Shown here: piece after piece, positions 16,907-25,334 of the stretch
Numbering within the stretch: position 1 is the stretch's first letter
Layout: every line of letters begins with the position of its first letter
Source of the DNA: Mycobacterium sp. KBS0706
Lineage (GTDB): Bacteria > Pseudomonadota > Alphaproteobacteria > DSM-16000 > Inquilinaceae
Direction: 5' to 3'
NCBI RefSeq assembly: GCF_005938675.2
Contig: NZ_VCCH02000037.1
Coordinates: 1 to 64,000, forward strand
DNA length: 64,000 nucleotides
Program-made: the position numbers and the translations under genes
The notes under the pieces: model-generated
Seen by the model: only the letters and a program-made list of their open reading frames with translations
What the model was told of the DNA's origin: nothing
Databases searched by the model: none

Positions 16907-17281
16907 TCAGCACGGCGGTTCGCTCAGCTCCAGCCGGTTGCCCGCCGGATCGCGGGTGAACAGGCGGCGGTAGCCGACCGGGGGTCGCGGGTCGTGCTCG
17001 ATCGGCGTCCCGGCGGCGTGCAGCCGGGCCTCGGTTGTGTCCAGGTCAGCGACGACCAGGCACAGATGGCGGTCCGCCGCCAGTTGCTCGGCCCGGCCCG
17101 GCGCGTCCGGCGACAGGTGGATCTCGGCGGCGCCGACCCGCAGCCAGGCGCCCTGGCTGCGCCGGCCCTGCGGCTTCGGCAGCGCCTCCAGCTCCAGCGT
17201 CTCGACATAGAAGCGCACCGTCTCGGCCTCCAGCTCGGCCGGGAAGGTCAGGTTGACGTGGTGCAGGGCAAGGATCGTCAC
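16907..17281 (-). CDS. Glyoxalase/VOC-superfamily protein
   Basis: A 124-aa vicinal-oxygen-chelate fold protein with paired beta-alpha-beta-beta-beta units. The [10 protein letters not shown] start supplies a metal-ligand histidine, [21 protein letters not shown] opens the second half, and [18 protein letters not shown] supplies the terminal glutamate. Members are dioxygenases, isomerases or resistance proteins; no specific role can be given. It starts with GTG at 17281, overlapping the rppH stop (GTGA), so it is probably the last gene of the ctpA-rppH transcript. Confidence 0.85.
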   Translation of the reverse strand: MTILALHHVNLTFPAELEAETVRFYVETLELEALPKPQGRRSQGAWLRVGAAEIHLSPDAPGRAEQLAADRHLCLVVADLDTTEARLHAAGTPIEHDPRPPVGYRRLFTRDPAGNRLELSEPPC

Positions 17282-17766
17282 GAACGCCCCAGCAACCGGG
17301 CGAAGGCGGCCAGCACGGTGGCGTAGACGTCGCGCTTGAACGGCACGATCTCGGCCAGCACCCGGTCCGGCGCCGACCAGCGCCAGGCGTCGAACTCCGG
17401 GTGCTCGGTCTCCAGGTCGATGTCGCCGTCCTCGCCCAGGAAGCGCAGCGCCACCCAGCGCTGCTCCTGGCCGCGGTAGCGGCCGCCCCAGACCTTGCCG
17501 ACCAGATGGTCCGGCAGGTCGTAGCGCACCGCCTCCGGTGCCTCGGCCAGGAACTCGGCCCGGTCGGTGCCGATCTCCTCCTTCAGCTCGCGGAAGGCGG
17601 CCTCGCGCACCGTCTCGCCCTTGTCGATGCCGCCTTGCGGCATCTGCCAGCCGTCGGGCGTATCGCGGCGGCGCGCCACGAAGACGCGGCCGTCGCGGTC
17701 GAGCAGCATGATGCCGACGCAGGGCCGGTAGGGCAGGGTGTCCTTTGGCTTCTCCGGCGTTGCCAT
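17278..17766 (-). CDS. rppH: RNA pyrophosphohydrolase RppH
   Basis: A 162-aa Nudix hydrolase that removes pyrophosphate from mRNA 5' ends and so starts RNase E-dependent decay. It has the RppH opening ([20 protein letters not shown]) and the Nudix box within [20 protein letters not shown] followed by RELKEEIG. The [18 protein letters not shown] segment is also typical of RppH/IalA. Length is normal. It is 12 bases downstream of ctpA on the same strand, an alphaproteobacterial pairing, and overlaps the VOC gene. Confidence 0.95.
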   Translation of the reverse strand: MATPEKPKDTLPYRPCVGIMLLDRDGRVFVARRRDTPDGWQMPQGGIDKGETVREAAFRELKEEIGTDRAEFLAEAPEAVRYDLPDHLVGKVWGGRYRGQEQRWVALRFLGEDGDIDLETEHPEFDAWRWSAPDRVLAEIVPFKRDVYATVLAAFARLLGRS

Positions 17767-17778
17767 GGTGCGGCGGGA

Positions 17779-19206
17779 CTAGCCCGCCTGCCCCTTCTGG
17801 AACAGCGCCAGGCCGCGCAGCAGGTCGAGCGCGCGGGACAGCTGGTAGTCGACATCCGCCGGCTTGTTCGCGTCGGCGGCGCCGTCGGAGGGCGGCGACG
17901 CCGCCTTGTCCTGGCCCGGCGTGGCGGGCTTGTCGGTCTGGGCACCACCGCCGGTCGGCGGCGTCGGGGCCTTCTCGTCGGCGCCGCCCTGGCCCGGGAC
18001 GTTCTGCTTGTTGTCGTTGTTCAGCGCGCCCTTCAGGTCGGCCTCGCGATAGCCGCGCATCTGCGCGATCTCCTCGATCCGGGCCTGCTGCACCTCGATG
18101 TCCGGGGTGATGCCGAGCTGCTGGATCGACCGGCCGGACGGCGTGTAGTAGCGCGCCGTGGTCAGCCGCATCGCGCCATGGCCCGGCAGCGGGATGATGG
18201 TCTGGACCGATCCCTTGCCGAAGCTCTGCGTCCCCATCAGCACGGCGCGGTGGTGGTCCTGCAGCGCGCCGGCCACGATCTCGGATGCCGAGGCCGAGCC
18301 GCCATTGATCAGCACCACCAGCGGCAGGCCGTCGGCCAGGTCACCCGGGGTGGCGTTGTAGCGCTGCGCCTGGTCAGCCTTGCGCGACCGGGTCGAGACG
18401 ATCTCGCCCTTGTCGAGGAAGGCGTCGGAGACGGCGATCGCCTGGTCCAAGAGGCCGCCCGGATCGTTGCGCAGGTCGAGGACATAGCCCTGCAGCTTGT
18501 CGCCGAGCTTCTTCTTGATGTCGGCGATGCCGCGCTTCAGCCCGTCCTCGGTGCGCTCGGTGAAGCTGGTGATGCGGATGTAGCCGACGTCGCCCTCGGT
18601 CCGCCAGCGCACCGATTCCACCGGGATGGTGGCGCGCGCCAGGGTCAGGTCGAAGGGCTCCTGGTCACCGCGGCGGACGGTGATGACGATGTTGCTGCCC
18701 ACCGGGCCGCGCATCTTATCGACCGCCTCGTTGAGGCTCATATTGACGATCGGCTTGCCGTCGATGGCGATGATCAGGTCGCCGGCCTGGACCCCGGCCT
18801 TGGCGGCGGGGGTGTCGTCGATCGGCGACACCACCTTCACCACCCCGTTCTCCATCGTCACCTCGATCCCGAGGCCGCCGAAGCTGCCCCGGGTCTGGGA
18901 CTGCATGTCCTGGAACTCGTCGGAGTTCAGGAAGTTGGAGTGCGGGTCCAGCGAGGTCAGCATGCCGTTGATCGCGGCCTCGATCAGCTGCTTGTCGCTG
19001 ACCTGCTCGACATATTCCGCGCGCACCCGCTCGAACACCTCGCCGAACAGATCGAGCTGCTTGTAGGTGTCGGTGGAGTCATTGCTCGTCGCGGCCTTGT
19101 CGGGCGCCTTGTCCTGCGCCCAGCCTTCGAAGGTCAAGGTATGCCCGCCGACGAAGGCCAGGCCCAGCAGGGCCCCGATGGCGACGGCGTTCAGGTGCTT
19201 CTTCAT
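17779..19206 (-). CDS. ctpA: S41 C-terminal processing protease CtpA
   Basis: A 475-aa periplasmic serine protease. The N-terminal signal or anchor is AVAIGALLGLAFVGGHTLTF. A PDZ domain lies at about residues 95-175 (GSFGGLGIEVTMENGVVKVV, then AGVQAGDLIIAIDG). The S41 core shows the catalytic Ser in INGGSASASEIVAGALQDH and Lys in GTQSFGKGSVQT. A low-complexity Pro/Gly/Asp tail at about 400-455 separates the catalytic core from a conserved last helix (QLSRALDLLRGLALFQ). It probably processes envelope or peptidoglycan-related proteins. gpmI lies upstream and rppH downstream on the same strand. Confidence 0.95.
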   Translation of the reverse strand: MKKHLNAVAIGALLGLAFVGGHTLTFEGWAQDKAPDKAATSNDSTDTYKQLDLFGEVFERVRAEYVEQVSDKQLIEAAINGMLTSLDPHSNFLNSDEFQDMQSQTRGSFGGLGIEVTMENGVVKVVSPIDDTPAAKAGVQAGDLIIAIDGKPIVNMSLNEAVDKMRGPVGSNIVITVRRGDQEPFDLTLARATIPVESVRWRTEGDVGYIRITSFTERTEDGLKRGIADIKKKLGDKLQGYVLDLRNDPGGLLDQAIAVSDAFLDKGEIVSTRSRKADQAQRYNATPGDLADGLPLVVLINGGSASASEIVAGALQDHHRAVLMGTQSFGKGSVQTIIPLPGHGAMRLTTARYYTPSGRSIQQLGITPDIEVQQARIEEIAQMRGYREADLKGALNNDNKQNVPGQGGADEKAPTPPTGGGAQTDKPATPGQDKAASPPSDGAADANKPADVDYQLSRALDLLRGLALFQKGQAG

Positions 19207-19396
19207 GCTTGCCCTCGCTGGCGGCAGGGCCGCCAGGCGCTCGAGTCAATCGGCCGACCGGCCGTCTCCGGAACCGGAGGGGTGGCTGGCCAGGGTGGAC
19301 GCCCATCGATGATATCTGCCGGGTTTCGGCGGGATCAAGTTACCTGACGTCCATCTTTGCGGTTTCGCGTCACAAGGTCGACCCCGAATATGGCCG

Positions 19397-20944
19397 TCAG
19401 GCGGCGTCGATGAGGCTGCGCCCGGTCATCTCTTCCGGCTGCGCCAGCCCGATCAGCTCCAGCAGCGTCGGCGCCACATCGGCCAGCTTGCCGTCATGCA
19501 GGCTGCGGCGCGGGCCCGGCTCATTGACCAGGATCACCGGCACCTTGTTCAGCGTGTGCGCGGTGTGCGGGCCGCCGGTGACGGGATCGCGCATCAGCTC
19601 GGCATTGCCATGGTCGGCGGTGACGATCATGGCGCCGCCCTGGCGCCGGACGGCGGCCTCGACCTTGCCGAGGCAGGTGTCGACGGTCTCGCAGGCCTTG
19701 ATCGCCGCCGCCAGGATGCCGGTGTGGCCGACCATGTCCGGATTGGCGAAGTTGACCACCACCAGGTCGTATTTGGCGCTGTCGATCGCCGCGACCAGCT
19801 TCGCGCACACCTCCGGCGCCGACATCTCCGGCTGCAGGTCGTAGGTCGCGACCTTGGGCGAGGGGACCAGGATGCGGTCCTCGCCGGGGAATTGCGTCTC
19901 CTCGCCGCCGTTGAAGAAAAAGGTGACGTGAGGGTATTTCTCGGTCTCGGCGGTGCGCAGCTGGGTCTTGCCGGCCGCCGACACCACTTCGCCCAGCCCC
20001 TTGGCGATCGATTTCGGCGGGAAGATCGCCGACATGAACCCGTTCAACTGATCGGAATACTCGACCAGGCCGCAGGCATCGGCGAAGCGGACCGGGGTGC
20101 GGGCGAAGCCGTCGAAGGCCGGGTCCAGCAGCGCCTGCAGGATCTCGCGCACCCGGTCGGCCCGGAAATTGGCGCACAGCACGCCGTCGCCATCCGTCAT
20201 GCCGGCATAGTCGCCGATCACGCTCGGCAGGATGAACTCGTCACCAGTGTCGGCCTTGTAGGCCGCCTCGACCGCGGCGACCGGGTCCGGCGCCGCCTCG
20301 CCTTTGGCCTCGGCGACGGCGCGATAGGCCTTCTCCACCCGCTCCCAGCGCTTGTCGCGGTCCATGGCGTAGTAGCGGCCGTCGACCGTGGCGACGCGGG
20401 CGTTCGGCAGCCCGTCGATGTCCTTCAGGAACTGGCGGAGATAGTCGGCACCGGCGCGCGGCGGGGTGTCGCGCCCGTCGGTATAGGCATGGACCGCGAC
20501 CGGCACGCCGGCGTCGGCGACGATCCTGGCCAGCGCCGCGATCTGGTCCTGATGGGCGTGCACGCCGCCGGGCGACAGCAGCCCCATCAGATGGCAGGTG
20601 CCGCCGGAGGCCTTGAGCGCCGCGATGTGCTTCTGCAGCGCCTTGGCCTTGGCCAGCGAGCCGTCGGCGATGGCGTTGAAGATCATCTGCAGGTCCTGGA
20701 ACACCACCCGGCCGGCGCCGAGATTCATGTGCCCGACCTCGGAATTGCCGATCTGGCCGTGCGGCAGGCCGACGGCCTCCTCGCTGGCCTGCAGGAAGGC
20801 GTGCGGCTCCTCCGCCCACAGCCGGTCGAAATTCGGCGTATCGGCCAGGCGCACGGCGTTGTCCGCCTCCTCCTCGCGCCAGCCCCAGCCGTCGAGGACG
20901 CACAGGACGACGGGACGGGGTGGGGTCGCGGCAGCTGCGCTCAT
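19397..20944 (-). CDS. gpmI: Cofactor-independent phosphoglycerate mutase
   Basis: A 515-aa enzyme that interconverts 3- and 2-phosphoglycerate in glycolysis. It is an alkaline-phosphatase-superfamily protein with the catalytic serine in QIGNSEVGHMNLGAGR, metal residues in LCVLDGWGWRE, the insert-domain motif HAYTDGRDTPPR, and the C-terminal metal motifs NFANPDMVGHTG and VTADHGNAELM. The start at 20944 follows AAGGA. Length is normal and it is intact. It heads the gpmI-ctpA-rppH series; the lipoprotein gene at 21037 runs divergently. Confidence 0.96.
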   Translation of the reverse strand: MSAAAATPPRPVVLCVLDGWGWREEEADNAVRLADTPNFDRLWAEEPHAFLQASEEAVGLPHGQIGNSEVGHMNLGAGRVVFQDLQMIFNAIADGSLAKAKALQKHIAALKASGGTCHLMGLLSPGGVHAHQDQIAALARIVADAGVPVAVHAYTDGRDTPPRAGADYLRQFLKDIDGLPNARVATVDGRYYAMDRDKRWERVEKAYRAVAEAKGEAAPDPVAAVEAAYKADTGDEFILPSVIGDYAGMTDGDGVLCANFRADRVREILQALLDPAFDGFARTPVRFADACGLVEYSDQLNGFMSAIFPPKSIAKGLGEVVSAAGKTQLRTAETEKYPHVTFFFNGGEETQFPGEDRILVPSPKVATYDLQPEMSAPEVCAKLVAAIDSAKYDLVVVNFANPDMVGHTGILAAAIKACETVDTCLGKVEAAVRRQGGAMIVTADHGNAELMRDPVTGGPHTAHTLNKVPVILVNEPGPRRSLHDGKLADVAPTLLELIGLAQPEEMTGRSLIDAA

Positions 20945-21036
20945 CGCATGTCCTTTCTCGGAATCCGCCCTTCATGTATCGATTGGCGCCGCCGGCACAA
21001 GGGCGTTTCGCCCGGCCGGCCTGGAACGGAGGCGGC

Positions 21037-21438
21037 ATGGCAAGGTTCGACGTCCGGTGGCTCTTCCCGGCCCTGCTTCTCGCCGGCTGCGCCGGCCCGG
21101 TGGTCGGCGCCGCCTATGACACCAAGGATCCGGTCGACCGCTGGCAGGCGGTGCTGCGGGCCAATGCCGCGCGCTATGTCTGCGGCGCGCCGCTGGAGGA
21201 GGGGCGGGAGAGCCGGCTCGCCGACACCCTGGTCGAGGCCCAGCACCAGGCGGAAGCGGCGCTGGCGAAGCGCGAGGATACGATGCCGAACGACCCCGAG
21301 GTGCTGGGCGACATCGCCGCCCACCGCACGCAGCAGGAGCGGGTGGTGCGCGATGCGGTCGCAGCGCGCGGCTGCTCCGATCCGCAGATCATGGATCTGA
21401 TCGGCCTCGCCGAGCGTTTGTCCGCCGGGCAGGCGTGA
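21037..21438 (+). CDS. Lipoprotein with paired cysteines, paralogue A
   Basis: A 133-aa lipoprotein of unknown function. The signal ends in the lipobox LLLAGC. The mature part is helical and aligns with the next protein: RWQAVLRANAARYVC here against RYDAMIRAESAARSC there, and AVAARGCSDPQIMDLIG against SLARERGCRSGTVEELIG. Both keep one cysteine early and one about 90 residues later, which could form a disulfide. The start at 21037 follows GGAGG; longer in-frame starts (20920) would overlap gpmI and bury the signal. It is divergent from gpmI. Confidence 0.78.
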   Translation: MARFDVRWLFPALLLAGCAGPVVGAAYDTKDPVDRWQAVLRANAARYVCGAPLEEGRESRLADTLVEAQHQAEAALAKREDTMPNDPEVLGDIAAHRTQQERVVRDAVAARGCSDPQIMDLIGLAERLSAGQA

Positions 21439-21465
21439 CCTGACGGTGATTTGACGGAGACAGCG

Positions 21466-21942
21466 ATGCGCATCACGCGCCTCGGATCGGCCGCGGTGGT
21501 CGCGGTTCTCGCCCTCGGGGGCTGCAACGAACAGGGCTATATCGACCCCGGATACCCCGGCAATTCCGGCTATCCCGGCTATTCCCACTATTCCGGGGCG
21601 GGAGCGGTGCCGCGGCCGGCGGGCCACGCCGGCGATGCGCTGCAGCGCTACGACGCCATGATCCGGGCCGAATCCGCCGCCCGGTCCTGCCGGGTGCGGC
21701 TCGACCCGCAGCAGGAGCAGCGCTTCGGACAGGTGTTGTCGCAGGCGGAATCCGAAGCGGCGGGCCAGCTCGCCGGCGCCTCGGGCGCACCGGGCAATGA
21801 ATCCGCGGTCTGGCAGGAGCTCGGCAGCCGGCGGGCCGCGAATGAGCGCGACGCCGCCAGCCTGGCCCGCGAGCGCGGCTGCCGCTCCGGCACCGTGGAG
21901 GAGCTGATCGGCAGCTACCGCAACTTCGCGGCGCTGGGGTGA
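21466..21942 (+). CDS. Lipoprotein with paired cysteines, paralogue B
   Basis: A 158-aa lipoprotein, a diverged tandem duplicate of the gene just upstream (gap 27 bases, same strand). The lipobox is LALGGC. A Tyr/Gly/Pro-rich spacer (GYIDPGYPGNSGYPGYSHYS), absent from paralogue A, precedes the shared helical domain with cysteines in AARSC and ERGC. The start at 21466 follows ACGGAGAC; a GTG/ATG-type start at 21451 is less likely. The two genes are probably one transcript. I do not recognise a named family. Confidence 0.75.
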   Translation: MRITRLGSAAVVAVLALGGCNEQGYIDPGYPGNSGYPGYSHYSGAGAVPRPAGHAGDALQRYDAMIRAESAARSCRVRLDPQQEQRFGQVLSQAESEAAGQLAGASGAPGNESAVWQELGSRRAANERDAASLARERGCRSGTVEELIGSYRNFAALG

Positions 21943-21947
21943 GGGTC

Positions 21948-22358
21948 TCAGGGTCCGAACAGGACCTGGAACATGATGCGCCCAGGAACGGCGAAGGCGA
22001 CGATCAGCGGGATGCCGAGGGCGAAATAGGCGATCCTGCGCATGATCCGGCGGTGGCGTTCGACATCGTGCCGCCGGGCGGCGGCGACCGCCTGCCACAC
22101 GCTGACGAGGGTCAGAACGGCGAGCAGGTGGAGCCAGCTCACCGGCCCGACATGCGGCGAGATGGGACGGTCCAGGATGAGCAGCGCGCTGACGCAGGCG
22201 CCGGTCAGCGCCGCGACCCAGACCCGGCCCATGGCGCGGTGGCGGGGCGTCCCCTTCGGCAGGATCAGCTGCAGCGGCGCCAGGATGACCGCGATGCAGA
22301 CCGCGGCGACGTGGAGCTGGATGACGAGCGGCGCGTCCAGCAGCGGCGCAAGCGACAT
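21948..22358 (-). CDS. DUF2306-family membrane protein
   Basis: A 136-aa inner-membrane protein with four predicted helices: LVIQLHVAAVCIAVILAPLQL, VWVAALTGACVSALLILD, SWLHLLAVLTLVSVWQAVAA and RIAYFALGIPLIVAFAVPG. Conserved histidines (LHVAA, PRHRAMGRVW, RHDVERHRRIMRR) match the DUF2306 pattern and could bind heme or metal, but no function is established that I can cite. It converges on the lipoprotein pair (6-base gap) and lies just upstream of rlmH on the minus strand. Confidence 0.8.
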   Translation of the reverse strand: MSLAPLLDAPLVIQLHVAAVCIAVILAPLQLILPKGTPRHRAMGRVWVAALTGACVSALLILDRPISPHVGPVSWLHLLAVLTLVSVWQAVAAARRHDVERHRRIMRRIAYFALGIPLIVAFAVPGRIMFQVLFGP

Positions 22359-22384
22359 GGTCTTCCCGCCCCCTCGTCATGCCC

Positions 22385-22843
22385 TCACGCCCGGTGATAG
22401 GGGTGCCCGCTCAGGATGGTCTGGGCGCGGTAGATCTGCTCGGCCAGCATCGCCCGGGCCAGCATGTGCGGCCAGGTCAGTCGGCCGAAGGACAGCAGCA
22501 GCTCGGCGCGGTCGCGCACCGCGTCGTCATGGCCGTCGGCGCCGCCGATCAGGAAGGCCGCCTCGGCCCGGCCCTCGTCGCGCCAGCGGCCGAGCAGGCG
22601 GGCAAAGCCGGCGCTGTCGAGGTCGCGGCCGCGCTCGTCCAACGCCACCACGGCGGCCCCGGCCGGCACCGCGGCTAGCAGCAGCGCCGCTTCCTCGCGC
22701 TTCAGGGCGAGGCCGGACAGACCCCTGCGGGCCTCGACCTCGCGCAGGGTCAGCGGCCAGGCGGAGCGGCCGGCATAGTCGTCGAACAGCTCGCGCAACG
22801 GGCCCGGGCGGCCGCGGCCGACCGCGGCAATTGTCAGCCGCAT
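22385..22843 (-). CDS. rlmH: 23S rRNA (pseudouridine1915-N3)-methyltransferase RlmH
   Basis: A 152-aa SPOUT-class methyltransferase that modifies pseudouridine 1915 in helix 69 of 23S rRNA. The knot region is typical: AAFLIGGADGHDDAV, then LLLSFGRLTWPHMLARAML and the C-terminal YRAQTILSGHPYHR. The length is normal (E. coli 155). It follows rsfS by 21 bases on the same strand, a widely conserved order. Confidence 0.95.
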   Translation of the reverse strand: MRLTIAAVGRGRPGPLRELFDDYAGRSAWPLTLREVEARRGLSGLALKREEAALLLAAVPAGAAVVALDERGRDLDSAGFARLLGRWRDEGRAEAAFLIGGADGHDDAVRDRAELLLSFGRLTWPHMLARAMLAEQIYRAQTILSGHPYHRA

Positions 22844-22864
22844 CGCGGAACCGTCGGGACCGGC

Positions 22865-23314
22865 CTAAGCCGTGCCGGCGATGCGGGTCACCCGCTCGGC
22901 GTCATCGTCCCACATCTTCTCGAGGGCGTAGAAATCGCGCACCTCGGGGCGGAACAGATGGACGACCACGTCGCCGGCATCGATCAGCACCCAGTCGCCC
23001 CGCGCCTGGCCCTCGACCTGGACCGGGCCGGGCGCCAGCGGCTTCAGCTTCTCCAGCAGATGGTCGGCCATAGCGGCGACCTGGCGCGAGGAGCGGCCGG
23101 TGGCGATGATCAGGCTGTCGGCGATGGAGGACCGGCCGGTCAGGTCGATCACGACCAGATCTTCGGCCTTGTCGTCGTCGAGCGACGTCAGAGCAGTCTC
23201 AAGCAGAGGCCGGGCAAGGCTGGCTGCGAGGCCCGGCGGCAGACGCCCGGCTTCGGCCCGGGGCGTCTCGGTGTTCGGTCGTATGGCGTTCACCTCATGG
23301 TTGTGCGGCGGCAC
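22865..23314 (-). CDS. rsfS: Ribosomal silencing factor RsfS
   Basis: A 149-aa protein of the RsfS/Iojap family, which binds uL14 and blocks subunit joining when nutrients are low. The core is recognisable: LDDDKAEDLVVIDLTGRSSI, ADSLIIATGRSSRQVAAMAD, GDWVLIDAGDVVVHLF and RDFYALEKMWDDD. The start at 23314 would overlap nadD by 20 bases; a GTG at 23293 just after the nadD stop is a reasonable alternative, since the first 30 residues are not conserved. It sits between nadD and rlmH as in most alphaproteobacteria. Confidence 0.94.
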   Translation of the reverse strand: MPPHNHEVNAIRPNTETPRAEAGRLPPGLAASLARPLLETALTSLDDDKAEDLVVIDLTGRSSIADSLIIATGRSSRQVAAMADHLLEKLKPLAPGPVQVEGQARGDWVLIDAGDVVVHLFRPEVRDFYALEKMWDDDAERVTRIAGTA

Positions 23315-23960
23315 GGCGCTTGGGCGCCGCGGCGTCGACGGGGCTGGGGCGAAGCTGCCGCGCGGCCCTCAGCGCCGTGGCCGAGGCCGGATGACGCTTC
23401 GCCAGGAAGAACACCCAGGCCGGTGCGGCCGTTCCGGCCAGAGCCCGGGTGTGATCCTGGTCGATCCGCGCCCGCGCGAACCGCCGCGCCGCCAATCCCG
23501 ACAACGCTCTTAGAGAATAGGTAGGACGGTCGTAGACGGCAACCGGCACGGTCTCGAAGATTTTCGTCCAGCGCTGCCAGTGGCGGATCTGCGCCAGGTT
23601 GTCGGCCCCCATCAGCCAGACGAACTCGGTCCGCGGGAAGCGGGCGGTCAGCGCCTTCAGCGTGTCGGCGGTATAGCGGGTGCCGAGCGCGGCCTCGATG
23701 CCGGTGACGACGATGCGCGGGTGGCGGGCGGCGCGGCGGGCGGAGTCGATCCGCTCGGCGAAGGGCGCCATGCCGTCGGCCGGCTTCAGCGGGTTCTGCG
23801 GCGACACCAGCCACCACACCGCGTCCAGGCCCAGCCGCTTCATCGCCTCGACGCTGATGTGCCGGTGCCCGTCATGGGCCGGGTTGAACGAACCGCCGAG
23901 CAGCCCGACGCGGCAGCCGTCCCAGATCCGGCCATGCCGGGGATTGGGCGGGGTCAGCAT
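23295..23960 (-). CDS. nadD: Nicotinate-nucleotide adenylyltransferase NadD
   Basis: A 221-aa enzyme that adenylates nicotinate mononucleotide in NAD synthesis. The nucleotidyltransferase signature is GLLGGSFNPAHDGHRHIS; VWWLVSPQNPLKP, the FVWLMGADNLAQI motif and the C-terminal SLRALSGLAAR region also fit. The last 40 residues form a long Ala/Arg-rich tail that overlaps the rsfS start. It is the second gene of the proA-nadD-rsfS-rlmH series. Confidence 0.95.
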   Translation of the reverse strand: MLTPPNPRHGRIWDGCRVGLLGGSFNPAHDGHRHISVEAMKRLGLDAVWWLVSPQNPLKPADGMAPFAERIDSARRAARHPRIVVTGIEAALGTRYTADTLKALTARFPRTEFVWLMGADNLAQIRHWQRWTKIFETVPVAVYDRPTYSLRALSGLAARRFARARIDQDHTRALAGTAAPAWVFFLAKRHPASATALRAARQLRPSPVDAAAPKRRAAAQP

Positions 23961-23998
23961 GGCGACGTCCGGGCACCGCTACGAACAGGAGCCTTCAT

Positions 23999-25282
23999 TC
24001 AAGGGCGCGTCTGGCCGGTGCCGCGGACGAGGTACTTCGTGCTCGTCAGCTGCTCGGTGCCGACCGGGCCGCGGGCGTGCAGCCGGCCGGTGGCGATGCC
24101 GATCTCTGCCCCCATGCCGAACTCGCCGCCATCGGCGAACTGGGTCGAGGCGTTGACCAGCACGATGGCGCTGTCGACCCGGGCCAGGAACGCCTCGGTC
24201 GCCGCCTCGTCGGCGGTGACGATGCTGTCGGTGTGGTGGCTGCCGTGCAGGTTGACGTGCTCGATCGCGGCGTCCAGCCCGTCCACCGTTTTCACCGACA
24301 GGATGGCGTCGAGATATTCGGTGTCCCAGTCGTCGTCGGAGGCGGCGAGGACGCGCGGGTCGATCGCCTGCACCACGGTGTCGCCGCGGATCTCGCAGCC
24401 GGCCTCGATCAGGTCGTCGAGGATCGGCCGCAGCATCGACCCGGCGACGCTGCGGTCGATCAGCAGCGTCTCGGTGGCGCCGCACACGCCGGTGCGCCGC
24501 ATCTTGGCATTGTAGACGACCCGCCGCGCCATCTCCGGATCGGCCGCCTCGTGCACATAGGTGTGGTTGATGCCGTCCAGGTGCCACAGCACCGGGATCC
24601 GGCTGTCCGCCGCCACCCGGGCGGTCAGCGACTTGCCGCCGCGCGGGATCACCACGTCGACGAACTCGGTCAGGCCCAGCAGCTCGCCGACCGCGGCGCG
24701 GTCGCGGGTCGGCACCAGCTGCACCGCGCTGCGCGGCAGCCCGGCCTTCTTCAGCCCGTGGCCGACCGCGGCGGCGATGGCGCTGGAGCTGCGGAAGCTT
24801 TCCGACCCGCAGCGCAGGATGCAGGCATTGCCCGCCTTCAGGCACAGCGCCGCGGCGTCGGCGGTGACGTTCGGCCGGCTCTCGAAGATCACGCCGACGA
24901 CGCCGAGCGGCACCCGCACGCGCTGGATGCGCAGCCCGTTCGGCCGGGTCCAGTCGGCCAGCACATCGCCGATCGGGTCGGGCAGGTCGGCCACCGCCTC
25001 CAGCCCCTGGGCGATCGCCTCGATCCGCTTGTCGTCCAGCGCCAGCCGGTCGAGGAAGGATCCGGCGACGCCGTTCCGCCGCGCCTCCGCCATGTCCTCG
25101 GCATTGGCCGCCAGGATCAGCGCGCGGTCGTCGCGGATCGCCGCCGCCGCCGCCGCCAGCGCCGCGTCCTTCTGCGGTCGCGGCGCCAGGGCCAGCGCGG
25201 CAGCGGCGCTGCGCGCGGCGGCGCCCAGGCGGCGCATCAGCTCGGCGGTGGTCTCGGTCTCGGCGTCGAACAGGGCGGTCAT
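23999..25282 (-). CDS. proA: Gamma-glutamyl phosphate reductase
   Basis: A 427-aa NADPH-dependent enzyme for the second step of proline synthesis (gamma-glutamyl phosphate to glutamate semialdehyde). It contains the [16 protein letters not shown] motif, [14 protein letters not shown], the catalytic cysteine in [13 protein letters not shown], and the C-terminal [17 protein letters not shown]. The start at 25282 has GAGAG upstream; a TTG at 25297 is an alternative. No proB is adjacent within the window. nadD follows 38 bases later. Confidence 0.96.
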   Translation of the reverse strand: MTALFDAETETTAELMRRLGAAARSAAAALALAPRPQKDAALAAAAAAIRDDRALILAANAEDMAEARRNGVAGSFLDRLALDDKRIEAIAQGLEAVADLPDPIGDVLADWTRPNGLRIQRVRVPLGVVGVIFESRPNVTADAAALCLKAGNACILRCGSESFRSSSAIAAAVGHGLKKAGLPRSAVQLVPTRDRAAVGELLGLTEFVDVVIPRGGKSLTARVAADSRIPVLWHLDGINHTYVHEAADPEMARRVVYNAKMRRTGVCGATETLLIDRSVAGSMLRPILDDLIEAGCEIRGDTVVQAIDPRVLAASDDDWDTEYLDAILSVKTVDGLDAAIEHVNLHGSHHTDSIVTADEAATEAFLARVDSAIVLVNASTQFADGGEFGMGAEIGIATGRLHARGPVGTEQLTSTKYLVRGTGQTRP

Positions 25283-25334
25283 CACGAAGTCTCTCAAGCG
25301 CGATGCCGCAGCCTAGCGCAGAGTTCCGCCGGTT

